The position numbers and the translations under genes are program-made. This document shows, one piece after another, positions 8,584 through 16,955 of a stretch of DNA of 64,000 nucleotides. The DNA comes from JAPPHA01 sp963664045 (GTDB lineage Bacteria > Pseudomonadota > Alphaproteobacteria > Rhodobacterales > Rhodobacteraceae), in assembly GCA_963664045.2 (NCBI GenBank), contig CAXXGT010000014.1, positions 775,796 through 839,795 of the forward strand, read 5' to 3'. The notes under the pieces were generated by a model that worked only from the letters and a program-made list of their open reading frames with translations, searched no databases and was not told the origin of the DNA. Positions within the stretch are counted from its first letter, which is position 1. Each line of letters opens with the position of its first letter.

Positions 8584-9330
8584 CTACGCGAGCGCGGCAA
8601 AAAGCTCGTCCTCCACACCTTCAAAACTTCCTGCGGATGTCTCGGGTTGCTTCTGTCTCGACTGGATCTTGAGCTTCTCGGCCGGATCGAGCCGCAAGTA
8701 TATCTCGGTGGTTTTCTGGTCCGCGTGGCCGAGCCAGGTGCTGACCTGACGAATGTCGTTGGTCGCCTCGAGAATGCGAAAGGCGCAGGCGTGTCGTAGC
8801 GTTTGGAGAGCCACGGTCTTTTTGGCGATGGAAGGAACAACCGTCGCGGCCGTGGCGACGTGAACGTCAACGCGCTTGGCGAAGCCCCGTGTCGTCATGC
8901 CTTTCCTGGAGGAACTGGGAAACAGGTGCTGGTCGGGTCCGTCCGGACGCACACCTATCCAGTTGTGCAGAGCTGCACTGGTGGCCTTCCACAGCGGCAG
9001 AACGCGGCGGCGACGGCCTTTGCCCATGACCCTGACCTGGTCGCGTTCGGGCTGGTTGAGACTGGCAAGGTGGAGGTTGACCAGTTCCGAGATCCGCAGT
9101 CCTGCGTCGTAGGCGAGATACAGCATCGCGTGATCGCGTATTCCAGTCCGGGTTGCCCTGTTCGGGGCATCCAGGATGGCGTTGACCTCGTCGGAGGTCA
9201 GATAGTCGAGCGTTGCCTGAACGGGACCCTGTTCCGGGGTCAATTGATGCGCACGGAGACCGCGGGGCTGACATTTGGCGAACCCGACGGGACTGTTGTC
9301 ATCACGGATCCGTGGCCGGAAAAGGTTCTG
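8584..9330 (-). pseudogene. tyrosine site-specific recombinase, N-terminally truncated
   Basis: The catalytic domain is intact: Arg in DAGLRISELV, the HxxR motif in TLRHACAFRILE, His in STWLGHADQKT and the Tyr nucleophile in EIYLRL. The core-binding (SAM-like) domain is missing. The longest read from a TTG at 9243 gives 219 residues, and the open frame continues only to about 9330, where the right end of the IS200/IS605 element begins. The element most likely cut the gene, although no remainder is visible beyond its other end at 11.04 kb. Confidence 0.75.
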
Positions 9331-9373
9331 ACAGTGACTACTCCCCGCCCTAAAGGACGCGGCTTCTTGTTTC
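9328..9373 (-). ncRNA. predicted omega RNA 3' end / right-end hairpin
   Basis: Directly after the tnpB stop, the minus strand carries the CCTTTAGGGCGGGG hairpin and then AGTAGTCAC. In IS200/IS605 elements the tnpB 3' end plus the right-end structure forms the omega RNA and the flanking host bases serve as the guide. Here the guide would start in the recombinase-side sequence near 9328. Predicted from position and structure only. Confidence 0.45.
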
Positions 9374-10543
9374 TCAGGCTACAGCGGGCAGTGTGCCCGT
9401 CTTACGCAAGCCTCCACAAGCAGAGACGGATAGCCCTTCCGCCTTTAGTTTCAGGATACCTTGCTGTCTGATGTTCTGTGCAGCGTTGATATCGCGGTCA
9501 TGCTCTGCGCCACAGGTCGGACACGTCCATTGTCGAGCCGACAGGGGCAAACCCTCGATTTTCGAGGCGCAGTGGGAACAAGTTTTGCTGGACGCATACC
9601 ACTGGTCAATCTGCACCAGGTGCTTGCCTGCCCAAGTCGCTTTGTAGCTCAGCTTGCGCACCAATTCACCCCATGCAGCATCAGCAATGTGTTTGGCCAG
9701 CTTTCGGTTTTTGAGCATGTTTTTGACTTTCAGGGTCTCCACGCAGATCGCTTGGTTTTCGTCAATCAGTCGTCTCGACAATTTGTGCTGGAAGTCGCTA
9801 CGTGTGCTGGTTGTTCTTTCATGCGCCTTGGCAACAAGCACACGCGCCTTGTTGCGATTGGCTGATCCTTTCTTTTTGCGTGACAGGGATTTTTGCTTGC
9901 GCCGCAGGTTGGCGGCGGCGCGCTTCAAGAAGCGGGGGTTGCCTTGCTTCTCGCCCGTGCTGGCAATCGCCAGATGGCTCAAGCCCATATCCAGGCCGGT
10001 TACGTTCGCCGCCTCAAGCGCCTTGGCAGGCTCAGGAGCGGCTTGTCCGTCGTCGCACAGGATCGAGGCGTAGTACTTGCCTGTTTGGGTGCACGAGACG
10101 GTCACGGTTTTGATCCTGCCGACAAGGACACGGTGTAGCACGGCTTTGACTGCACCCACTTTGGGCAAATACAGGGCGCTTCCCTCTACGACCTTCACCC
10201 TCTGCGGGTAGGACATGGATTGCTTGCCTCGCTTGCTCTTGAAGCGCGGATAGCGCCCTTGCCGCCTGAAGAACCGCTTGAACGCGTCATCCAGATGCAT
10301 CACCGATTGCTGCAAAGCCTGGCTGTCGGCTTCTTTGAGCCATTGGGTTTCCTCGTCTGCTTTCAGGCCTGCCAGACGATCCAGCTTCATCCGCCTGGTG
10401 ATGCGTTCGCCCTTTTCTGACCACGCTTTGCTGCGCCAATCCAAGGCAAAATTGTATACCCACCGCATGGCCCCAAATTGAAATGCCAGCGACTGGCGCT
10501 GATCGGGCGTGGGATACAGACGGACTTTGGTTGCTTTCAACAT
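9374..10543 (-). CDS. tnpB: TnpB RNA-guided endonuclease (IS605 type)
   Basis: 389 residues from ATG 10543, starting MLKATKVRLYPT. N-terminal helical/OrfB helix-turn-helix region, then RuvC-like motifs: Asp in VTGLDMGLSHLAI, Glu in AICVETLKVKNML, a zinc finger (CSHC then CPTC) and the third Asp in HDRDINAAQNI. All catalytic residues are present. TnpB proteins are omega-RNA-guided DNA nucleases ancestral to Cas12. It is transcribed divergently from tnpA, and its 3' end lies against the element end, as expected for guide RNA production. Confidence 0.92.
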   Translation of the reverse strand: MLKATKVRLYPTPDQRQSLAFQFGAMRWVYNFALDWRSKAWSEKGERITRRMKLDRLAGLKADEETQWLKEADSQALQQSVMHLDDAFKRFFRRQGRYPRFKSKRGKQSMSYPQRVKVVEGSALYLPKVGAVKAVLHRVLVGRIKTVTVSCTQTGKYYASILCDDGQAAPEPAKALEAANVTGLDMGLSHLAIASTGEKQGNPRFLKRAAANLRRKQKSLSRKKKGSANRNKARVLVAKAHERTTSTRSDFQHKLSRRLIDENQAICVETLKVKNMLKNRKLAKHIADAAWGELVRKLSYKATWAGKHLVQIDQWYASSKTCSHCASKIEGLPLSARQWTCPTCGAEHDRDINAAQNIRQQGILKLKAEGLSVSACGGLRKTGTLPAVA

Positions 10544-10565
10544 AGCCCGATCGTACCATTGGTCT

Positions 10566-10988
10566 ATGGACGGTTCAAACGAATTTCGCACAGGCAGACA
10601 TTGCGTTTTTGCTCTCCATGTTCATTTGGTATTTATCACAAAATATCGACGAGATGTGCTCTCAGAACCCGCCATTCAGGACTTACGGCATGTTTTTGCC
10701 AAGGTCTGCGACGACTTTGAAGCGAAACTGATCGAGTGCGACGGTGAAGACGATCACGTGCATTTGCTGGTCAATTATCCACCTAAAGTCTCCCTCTCCA
10801 AACTGGTCAACAGTCTGAAAGGCGTATCCAGCAGGCGCTTGCGGGCTTTTCGACCCGAGATTACAGGTCGCTACCGCAAAGGCGTTTTGTGGTCGCCGTC
10901 CTATTTTGCCGCCTCTTGTGGCGGCGCGCCTCTCGACATCATCCGAAAATACGTTGAAGAGCAACGCACAACCCAAAAGCCACGTTAA
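10566..10988 (+). CDS. tnpA: TnpA Y1 (HUH) transposase of IS200/IS605
   Basis: 140-residue single-strand DNA transposase. The HUH motif is DDHVHLLV (His64, His66), with the conserved opening HCVFALHVHLVFITKYRR and the block VLWSPSYFAASCGG. The nucleophile Tyr lies in IRKYVEEQ near residue 130. Length and motif order are normal. The start is ATG 10566, leaving 22 bases to the divergent tnpB start, so both genes share a promoter region. With the two end hairpins it makes a complete transposition unit. Confidence 0.92.
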   Translation: MDGSNEFRTGRHCVFALHVHLVFITKYRRDVLSEPAIQDLRHVFAKVCDDFEAKLIECDGEDDHVHLLVNYPPKVSLSKLVNSLKGVSSRRLRAFRPEITGRYRKGVLWSPSYFAASCGGAPLDIIRKYVEEQRTTQKPR

Positions 10989-11316
10989 CGTGGCTACGCC
11001 TCATATCCCCGCCCTAAAAGACGGGGCTTTACGGCGCGTTCGATAATATTCCTTCTGGCTCCCAAAACTCGGCCAGGAGCAACTCCGAGACTCTCTTGAA
11101 GGGGTCGGAATGCAGGGTTGCCGACAGAATCGACCCGCAAATGCAGTTCTATTGCCTGCTGCATGGTCAAAACGGTCAGAATGTCAGGTCATCGGCCTGA
11201 TGCGAGTAAGCGTTCGGAGAAGACGTGATGTTGTTGTCTGTCGGCGTTTGGTGACCTTTTTTTCGGGGTTGAATTTTTCACTGGCTACAAGACCGGATAT
11301 CTGTTAATCCGGTTTC

Positions 11317-11805
11317 ATGTTGAGTTCCGGAGTTTCTGTTTCCGTCATTCCGCTGGCTCGGTCTGGGGAGGAATGGGAGCGTCTGTACGCACGGGAGCGT
11401 GCACGTTCGGAGGCGGCGGAGACGGAACGCGCGGGGCCTGCCGGTTCGGACCGGCGTGCGAAGGCGCTCAACTCGCTGGTGCGGCATCGCGGCGGGCTCT
11501 GCGTGTTCGTCGACAGGCCGGACATTCCCATGGACAACAATTTGCCTGAAAGAATCCAGCGCGGTCCCGTGATCGGGCGGAAGCTGTCGTTCGGCTCCGA
11601 CAGCCTGGAAGGCGCCCGGTACTCCGCCATGATGTACGGGATCATCGAGACCCTGCGGATGAACGGGATCGATGTCCGCACGTGGCTCGACGACTGGCTC
11701 TCGGCCTGCGCGGGCAACGGCGGCCAGCCTCCGGACGACCTCTCACCCTGGCTGCCATGGTCGATGGACGAAGACAGGCGCCGACAACTCAAGGCCACGC
11801 AATGA
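11317..11805 (+). pseudogene. IS66 TnpC with large in-frame internal deletion
   Basis: 162 residues. The first ~33 (RSGEEWERLYARERARSEAAE) are the coiled start of a TnpC; from 11416 the sequence jumps to the C-terminal part (AGPAGSDRRAKALNSLVRH, then the catalytic Glu region MDNNLPERIQRG). Compared with the longer copy at 62 kb, both catalytic Asp residues are lost, so it cannot transpose. The deletion keeps the reading frame and the ATGA overlap with the downstream DUF4338 gene, so coupled translation could persist. Confidence 0.82.
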
Positions 11806-12730
11806 CCGCGGACAACACCACGATCGCGTGCCGTTACCACGGGCGTGACTTCACCACCGGCGAGATGGCGCTGATGCGGGACCTGATCGCGGCCTCCCCG
11901 CAACAGACCCGTGCCGGGCTGGCGCGCGCGTTCTGCCGCGCCATCGGCTGGGTCAAGCCCGACGGCGAACTCAGGGCCATGATGGCCCGGCTCACCATGC
12001 TGAGGATGCACCGGGACGGGATCATCACACTGCCGCCGCCGCGACACGGACCGCGGCCGCGGCGGGTTCCGGAGTTCGGCCCGGAAACCGACCCGCCGCA
12101 GACGCCGATGCCGGAGACCCTGGACGCGGTGCGCCCGGTCCGCCTGGTCAGGGTCACCGGCGCCGGCCGTGCAGCCAGTGTCGCCTGGAACGGCTTCATC
12201 GCCCGCTGGCACTACCTCGGTTACACGCCCCTCATCGGTGCACAGATGCGCTATGCGGTCCAGGACCGGGAGGGCCGGCCGCTGGCCATGCTCGGCTTCT
12301 CGGCCGCCGCATGGAAGACCGCACCCCGCGATGCCTTCATCGGATGGTCTCCGGAAGTCCGGGAGCGGAACCTGTACCGCGTGATCAACAACGCCCGATA
12401 TCTCATCATGCCATGGATCCGGATTCCAGGTCTGGCCTCCCACATCCTCTCCCGGGCGCGGCGCCAACTGCCGAAGGACTGGCAAAGCCACTACAACATC
12501 TCCCCGGTCCTGATGGAAACCTTCGTCGAAACCCCGCGCTTCTCAGGGATCACCTACAAGGCGTCCGGATGGATCCATGTCGGAACAACAAAGGGGCGGG
12601 GCAAATACGACAGAAAGAATGAATTCGCAAAGCCCAGGAAAGACATCTGGCTCTGCCCGCTCAGAAAAAACTGGAAAAGAACCCTCAATCAATAGACAAC
12701 AGACAACAACATCACGCCTTCGCCGAACGC
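11416..12730 (+). repeat. 1.3-kb direct repeat, copy 1 (pairs with 62637-63952)
   Basis: By eye the two copies differ at about seven substitutions and one single-base insertion (extra T at about 63375 in copy 2). They cover the tnpC 3' part, the DUF4338 gene and the right inverted repeat. Identity above 99% implies recent duplication or transposition. Confidence 0.92.
11802..12695 (+). CDS. DruA-like DUF4338 protein, IS66 passenger
   Basis: 297 residues, intact. The N-terminal part (FTTGEMALMRDLIAASPQQ, ARAFCRAIGWVKPDG, ARLTMLRMHRDGIITLPPP) is the helical domain typical of DUF4338, and a Pro/Arg linker follows. The C-terminal DUF4338 core has WHYLGYTPLIGAQMRYAV, GFSAAAWKTAPRD, NNARYLIMPWIRIPGLASH and TYKASGWIHVGTTKGRGKYD. 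DruA of the Druantia phage-defence system belongs to this family; its biochemical role is not established. The ATG overlaps the tnpC stop (ATGA), so it is translationally coupled to a transposase gene. Confidence 0.85.
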   Translation: MTADNTTIACRYHGRDFTTGEMALMRDLIAASPQQTRAGLARAFCRAIGWVKPDGELRAMMARLTMLRMHRDGIITLPPPRHGPRPRRVPEFGPETDPPQTPMPETLDAVRPVRLVRVTGAGRAASVAWNGFIARWHYLGYTPLIGAQMRYAVQDREGRPLAMLGFSAAAWKTAPRDAFIGWSPEVRERNLYRVINNARYLIMPWIRIPGLASHILSRARRQLPKDWQSHYNISPVLMETFVETPRFSGITYKASGWIHVGTTKGRGKYDRKNEFAKPRKDIWLCPLRKNWKRTLNQ

Positions 12731-12734
12731 AACT

Positions 12735-13114
12735 GTTATTTCTCTGTTTATGTCGACGGACAAAGCATGAACATTCTCAAATTAATCTAGCCGCTGATCC
12801 CACAGTTTTCCTTTCCATGCAGACATTCTGAACCAGCGTAACTGGCTGATGTGAAGGCATTGTTTCAAGGCACCAGAACTTCCACGTCAAATTATTTCGA
12901 TATGAAGCAGCCGGATCAATCTGGGAATTCTGTGCTGGCATAAAGTGGGAAACAACACTTACGATCATATATGACCGCGCGGCGTGCCTCGACACCAACT
13001 AAAGACGGGTGCGTCTTGGGGGAGAGTTGATACTTGGGGGAACCGTTGCACACGGGTGTTCAGAAGTTCCCAGGAAGAAGAACGGCACCCGTTCGCCAAG
13101 TGCAGAAAGCAGTT
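12735..13114. other. no gene seen
   Basis: About 380 bases between two mobile elements. Only short ORFs without recognisable content. Confidence 0.5.
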
Positions 13115-13159
13115 CCTTAACATCTTCCCCGCCCTGAAGGGCGAGGATTTCCAGGAGGA

Positions 13160-14344
13160 CTAGGCCACTTGGACAGTTCGCGCTTCATCACCTGCCCGAC
13201 GGCTCGGCTCCACGCCCGGAGTGTTCCCCCGGTTGAGAATGTTGACCGCTGCGTTGCGGTCGGCATTGTCCCGGTGCCCGCACGCGGTGCAGACGAAGAC
13301 AGCTTGGCTTTCGCGGCTCCGTCCGTCCACGGTCCCGCAGGACGCGCAGGTCTGGGAGGTGTACGACGGGTCGACCTTCACGAACCGTGCCGCCTTGTAG
13401 GCAAGCATGGTCTGGATCCGGTGCCAACCGACGTTCAGGATTGCGCGGTTCAACCCGCGCTTTTGGGCAACGTTCCGGCCCGGTTCATCGACCGTGCCTC
13501 GTGCGGAAGCCGTCATGTTCTTCGTGCGCAGTCTCTCGACCACAACGCCACCGTAGCGGCGGGTAATGTCCGTGGTGGCCTCGTGCGCCCAGTGCTTGCG
13601 CGCCCGCGCCTGACGGGCCTTGAGCCCGGCGGCCCACTTCTGTGCCTTGACCCACCGGCGCGACCCGCGCCTGCGGCGGCTGGCAATTCCCTGGGCCATC
13701 CGGATCAGGCGCTCGTGGCGATCGACCTCCTGCGGCAACATGTACGGCGTACCGTCGGACAGCATCAGCGGGACGGCCACGCCACGGTCGACGCCGACGG
13801 TCATTCCGTTGTCAGGCAGTGCGACATCGCGCATGCAGCCGATGCTGATCTGCCAGCCGAGAGCCGTGCGGGTGACACGCGCCTCGCGGATGCTGCCCTC
13901 GATGGCACGGTTGTCGCGCAGCTTGACCCAGCCGATCTTCGGCAGCTTCACACGCGCCCAGCGCCTGCTCAGCTTTTCAACGCGGATTTCGCGGCCGGCA
14001 AAGCCGAACGCTTCGTTCACGCCCTTTCTCTTTGGCCTGGGATAGCCGCCAAGACCCTTCCACGCCCGGCGGTAGGCCTCGTCGAGCGCCTTCAGCGTGC
14101 GTTGCATCGGTGTCACGTGAACGGCACGGACAAAGTCGAACTCGGCGCGCAGCGCGGTCAGTTCACGCGCCTGTGTCACGTAGTTGAGGTTGTTGCCTGT
14201 TCTGGCCTGGTCGTTCCGCCAATGGTTGCGGCGTTGCTCGAGCGCAAGGTTCCAGACGAGGCGGCAGACGCCGGCGAACTGCGCCATCATGTCTTCCTGC
14301 TCTTGCGTGGGGCGGAGCGCGTCTGTGTAGCCGCGGAAAATCAT
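13160..14344 (-). CDS. tnpB: TnpB RNA-guided endonuclease (IS1341 type)
   Basis: 394 residues from ATG 14344 (MIFRGYTDALRPTQEQE). RuvC-like residues are all present: Asp in MTVGVDRGVAVPL, Glu in VVVERLRTKNM, zinc finger CASC/CTAC and Asp in HRDNADRNAAVNIL. The N-terminal helical part has CRLVWNLALEQRRNHW. A longer frame extends upstream but covers the left-end hairpin and lacks homology. A good promoter precedes it. Distinct from the IS605 TnpB at 9.4 kb; its C-terminal half is nearly identical to the fragment at 46.7 kb. Confidence 0.92.
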   Translation of the reverse strand: MIFRGYTDALRPTQEQEDMMAQFAGVCRLVWNLALEQRRNHWRNDQARTGNNLNYVTQARELTALRAEFDFVRAVHVTPMQRTLKALDEAYRRAWKGLGGYPRPKRKGVNEAFGFAGREIRVEKLSRRWARVKLPKIGWVKLRDNRAIEGSIREARVTRTALGWQISIGCMRDVALPDNGMTVGVDRGVAVPLMLSDGTPYMLPQEVDRHERLIRMAQGIASRRRRGSRRWVKAQKWAAGLKARQARARKHWAHEATTDITRRYGGVVVERLRTKNMTASARGTVDEPGRNVAQKRGLNRAILNVGWHRIQTMLAYKAARFVKVDPSYTSQTCASCGTVDGRSRESQAVFVCTACGHRDNADRNAAVNILNRGNTPGVEPSRRAGDEARTVQVA

Positions 14345-14348
14345 ACTA

Positions 14349-14377
14349 AATACATACACTGGATAAGCCGATGTCAA
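14349..14377 (-). promoter_or_regulatory. sigma-70-like promoter of tnpB
   Basis: On the minus strand TTGACA (14377-14372) and TGTATT (14354-14349) are separated by exactly 17 bases. The -10 element ends only 4-5 bases before the ATG at 14344, so the transcript would be nearly leaderless, or the site serves another start. Confidence 0.55.
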
Positions 14378-14443
14378 GCAACAAGCAAGGAATCGCACTT
14401 TCCTCCCCGGCCTGAACGCCGAGGTTTCCAGCGCGAAAAGTTG

Positions 14444-14842
14444 ATGAATGTTGTTGAACAACCACCGAGACATAAGCCAAAGCTCGTGGGGGCTCCCCGA
14501 ATCATGCAGGTCTACAAGTGTCAATATCCACCGGCGGAACATCTACATCTTCCGGAGTTCTGGAAAACACGGCCGGTTGTGATCTTGTCCAGGAAATCAA
14601 CGCTCTCAGGTATCGCAACGGTTATTCCTCTTACCAGCCGCTCGCAAGACGATGATCGCTTCTCAGTGTATATCCGATCACCTCTGGACGGCCGGGACGC
14701 TTGGGCCATATGCAACCACATCACTACAGTGGCTGTCAGCAGACTGGTGCCTCCGCAGAGGCGCGTAATCCCCAGGATGGATGTGAAAGATTTTCAGAAA
14801 ATTGTGCAAAAGGTGATGGCAAATCTACCAGAACACGCTTGA
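14444..14842 (+). CDS. PemK/MazF-family toxin, no antitoxin visible
   Basis: Probable sequence-specific mRNA interferase. Family blocks: EFWKTRPVVILSRKSTLSG, ATVIPLTSRSQ and WAICNHITTVAVSRL, with the RPVVI strand and the NxxTTV-like segment typical of PemK/MazF. From the ATG at 14444 it has 132 residues; an in-frame ATG at 14504 would give 112. The usual upstream antitoxin gene is missing: the left hairpin of the tnpB-only element ends about 10 bases before the start, so the element may have displaced it. An intrinsic terminator follows at 14933. Confidence 0.75.
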   Translation: MNVVEQPPRHKPKLVGAPRIMQVYKCQYPPAEHLHLPEFWKTRPVVILSRKSTLSGIATVIPLTSRSQDDDRFSVYIRSPLDGRDAWAICNHITTVAVSRLVPPQRRVIPRMDVKDFQKIVQKVMANLPEHA

Positions 14843-14905
14843 CAGACCGAAGCTGACGCTTCAAGACTGTCCATCACTTGCGGGGCCTTGCAAAAGATCA
14901 CCGTT

Positions 14906-14922
14906 TCTCCCCGCAAGGGGAG
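14906..14922. repeat. short perfect hairpin
   Basis: CTCCCC-GCAA-GGGGAG, a 6-bp GC stem with a GNRA-type tetraloop, just before the terminator downstream of the PemK-like gene. It may protect the transcript 3' end; no U-tract follows directly. Confidence 0.4.
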
Positions 14923-14932
14923 ACAATTGAAA

Positions 14933-14956
14933 GGGCGGCTTAAGCTGCCCTTTTTT
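14933..14956 (+). terminator. intrinsic terminator
   Basis: GGGCGGC-TTAA-GCTGCCC followed by TTTTTT: a 7-bp stem with one G-T wobble and a U-tract. It fits as the end of the PemK-like transcript on the plus strand. Confidence 0.75.
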
Positions 14957-15001
14957 GTGTTTGTCAGACGTCAGCGCCAACCCAGAATGAGACTCCCGGG
15001 A

Positions 15002-15265
15002 TCATGACGGACCCACGCCGGCAACGGAGGTAGACAGAAGGTCACAAACGTAGCGGCGAAGGGGCGCCTGATTGCTCCCGATCCCTTTGGCCGACCCGTC
15101 CACGAGGGACGAGATGTCCATGATGGCAGGTGGTCCTTCAAGTCTGAATGCGTCTGGTGGCGGCCCCGGACATCCGACGCACCGATTTCCATGGTGACTG
15201 GAACTTTCCTTACAACCCCCAGCACAGTTTCGGTTGTCGCATGACGAACCCATAGACCGAAGCAC
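15002..15265 (-). CDS. hypothetical small protein after the ABC operon
   Basis: 87-residue ORF starting with GTG eight bases after the stop of the ATP-binding gene. Cys-rich N-terminal part (GSSCDNRNCAGGCKESS) and a C-terminal part (DISSLVDGSAKGIGSNQAPL) that reads like protein. No family recognised. An overlapping frame (14971-15357) is a competitor. Could be a remnant of a sixth operon gene. Confidence 0.25.
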   Translation of the reverse strand: MLRSMGSSCDNRNCAGGCKESSSHHGNRCVGCPGPPPDAFRLEGPPAIMDISSLVDGSAKGIGSNQAPLRRYVCDLLSTSVAGVGPS

Positions 15266-15272
15266 GCAGGTG

Positions 15273-16955
15273 CTATCCGGTAGGCATCCAACTCTGCCCC
15301 TTCCGTTCTCCGGCTGCTTCCAGCCTTTGATCTGACGACAGGACAGTTGTTGACCAATCGGGATTCATTTCAGGAACGGACGCCAGAAGAGTCTGAGTAT
15401 AATCATCAAAGGGTGGAGCAAGAACTTTTTCTTTTGTCCCGCTTCGCACCAATCTGCCCTGATGCATAACGACGACGTCATCCGCAATCGCCCGGACGGT
15501 TGAGAGATCGTGAGTTATGTACAGATAGGAGAGTGAGAATTCCTGTTGCAGCTTAGCCAGCAGTTGCAGAATGTTCTCTGCAACAAGCTGATCCAGTGCC
15601 GAGGTGATCTCGTCACAGATGATGAATTTCGGTTCCGCAGCGAGTGCCCGTGCGAGACAAATCCGCTGTTTCTGGCCACCGGACAGCGCGGCAGGATAAC
15701 GATCAATGAACTCATCCGGTTCCAGGTCCAGGAGACGGAGATATTCGCGCACGCGCTCAATCTTCTTTCGTCCACTCAAGCCGAGAAACAAATCCAGCGG
15801 GCGTCCAATGATGTCGCGGACACTTTGGGTCGGATTCATCGCCGTGTCCGCCATCTGGTGCAGGAATTGTATCTGGCGCCGCTCGGCAGGGCTTCGACCC
15901 TTCAGGAGAGGAGAGATGGGTTTGCCTGCAAGAAACACGTGCCCGGATGCTGGTGCCAGGAGGCCGCTTGCAACCCGTGCAACGGTGGTCTTCCCGGCTC
16001 CCGACTCCCCCACGATTGCTACGGTGCGACCCTCGTGGAAGCGGATGCTGGCATTTTCGACAGCAACTGACTGTCCGAATCGGACGTGGACATTGACGAT
16101 GTCCAATACCGGCGCTTCCAGTTCAGGAGGCGCAGGCTTGGCCGGAGACCGGAATTCCCGCACCGACCATAAGGACTTAGTATATTCCTCCCGGGGGGCG
16201 GAAAGCATCTGCCGCGTTTCAGCTTGCTCAATCATCCGGCCATGGCGCAGTACAATCACCCGGTCGGCCATTTGGGCCACCACTGCGAGGTCATGCGAGA
16301 TGTAGATTGCGGCGGTGCTATATCTCGCCACAATGTCTCTGATCGCGCTCAGCACCTCGATCTGGGTCGTGACATCAAGCGCTGTCGTTGGTTCGTCAAA
16401 GACGATCAGTTTTGGTTGGCAGGACATAGCCATCGCGGTCATTGCCCGCTGCAATTGACCGCCCGAGACCTGATGGGGATATCGAAACCCGAAACTGTCC
16501 GGGTCTGGAATTCGCATCTGACGGTAAAGTTCGATGCCACGCGAGCGGGCATCGCTTTTGGCAAACTTGCCGTGATGAACCGGTCCTTCGGAAAATTGAT
16601 TGATCAGGCGGTGCGCCGGATTGAATGCTGCGGCAGCCGATTGAGCGACATAGGCGATTTCTGCGCCGCGTAGCCGGCGCTGCCGCTCGCCGTTACTGGA
16701 CAACATGTCGGTACCATCGAACCTGACACGACCAGACGTGATCCTGCAACCCGGGCGGAAAAATCCCATGGCCGCAAGCCCGAGAGTTGACTTGCCTGCG
16801 CCCGATTCACCGATCAGGCCAAGGACTTCACCCCGGCGGAGTGACAGGCTGATACCTCGGATGATACCAACAGCCTTGCCTTTGGCGACTCCCTCCATGT
16901 GCAGATCGTCGATTTCAAGAATTACGTCCCTTTCAGCTTCCGGTGCCGCGTTCAT
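15273..16955 (-). CDS. Dpp/Opp-type ABC transporter, fused double ATPase
   Basis: 560 residues with two complete ABC ATPase domains, equivalent to DppD and DppF fused. First domain: Walker A GESGAGKST near residue 50, signature VSGGQLQRAM, Walker B LIVFDEPTTALD. Second domain: Walker A GESGAGKTT near 315, signature LSGGQKQRICLARAL, Walker B FIICDEITSALD. It energises import of a peptide or similar solute through the two permeases upstream. The start ATG overlaps the end of the permease gene (ATGA), placing it last of the five clear operon genes. Confidence 0.93.
   Translation of the reverse strand: MNAAPEAERDVILEIDDLHMEGVAKGKAVGIIRGISLSLRRGEVLGLIGESGAGKSTLGLAAMGFFRPGCRITSGRVRFDGTDMLSSNGERQRRLRGAEIAYVAQSAAAAFNPAHRLINQFSEGPVHHGKFAKSDARSRGIELYRQMRIPDPDSFGFRYPHQVSGGQLQRAMTAMAMSCQPKLIVFDEPTTALDVTTQIEVLSAIRDIVARYSTAAIYISHDLAVVAQMADRVIVLRHGRMIEQAETRQMLSAPREEYTKSLWSVREFRSPAKPAPPELEAPVLDIVNVHVRFGQSVAVENASIRFHEGRTVAIVGESGAGKTTVARVASGLLAPASGHVFLAGKPISPLLKGRSPAERRQIQFLHQMADTAMNPTQSVRDIIGRPLDLFLGLSGRKKIERVREYLRLLDLEPDEFIDRYPAALSGGQKQRICLARALAAEPKFIICDEITSALDQLVAENILQLLAKLQQEFSLSYLYITHDLSTVRAIADDVVVMHQGRLVRSGTKEKVLAPPFDDYTQTLLASVPEMNPDWSTTVLSSDQRLEAAGERKGQSWMPTG

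Larger units (their letters stand above)
9325..11045. mobile_element. complete IS200/IS605-family element
   Basis: Divergent tnpB (minus) and tnpA (plus) are flanked by similar stem-loops. On the tnpB side the minus strand reads CCGCGTCC-TTTA-GGGCGGGG; on the tnpA side it reads CCCCGTC-TTTTA-GGGCGGGG near 11010-11030. These are the left and right hairpins recognised by the HUH transposase. Both genes look intact, so it may be active. Exact cleavage sites were not determined, so the ends are approximate. Confidence 0.82.
11206..12734. mobile_element. internally deleted IS66-family element with DUF4338 cargo
   Basis: The left end reads GTAAGCGTTCGGAGAAGACG, starting with the GTAAGCG typical of IS66. 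The right end is its inverted counterpart (GCGTTCGGCGAAGGCG on the minus strand), matching 34 of about 36 bases, except that the last four bases are AACT rather than TTAC. It encodes an in-frame deletion of tnpC and an intact DruA-like gene. No tnpA/tnpB. No 8-bp duplication is visible (TGATGCGA left, GTTATTTC right). Confidence 0.8.
13115..14435. mobile_element. tnpB-only IS200/IS605-type (IS1341-like) element
   Basis: A single intact tnpB on the minus strand is bracketed by related hairpins: CGCCC-TTCA-GGGCG near 13123-13140 on the downstream side and a CCTCGGCGTTCAGGCCGGGG stem near 14403-14425 upstream. No tnpA, so movement needs a transposase in trans. A fragment of a sister copy lies at 46.7 kb. 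Ends are approximate. Confidence 0.7.

Noticed and set aside
11802..12695. A complete Druantia system
   Set aside because: Only the DUF4338 (DruA-like) protein is present; there is no DruE helicase or other Druantia gene nearby, so the system name should not be used.
13169..14842. 557-residue plus-strand ORF
   Set aside because: Its first ~1.2 kb is antisense to a clear TnpB; only the last part (from 14444) is a real PemK/MazF-like gene.
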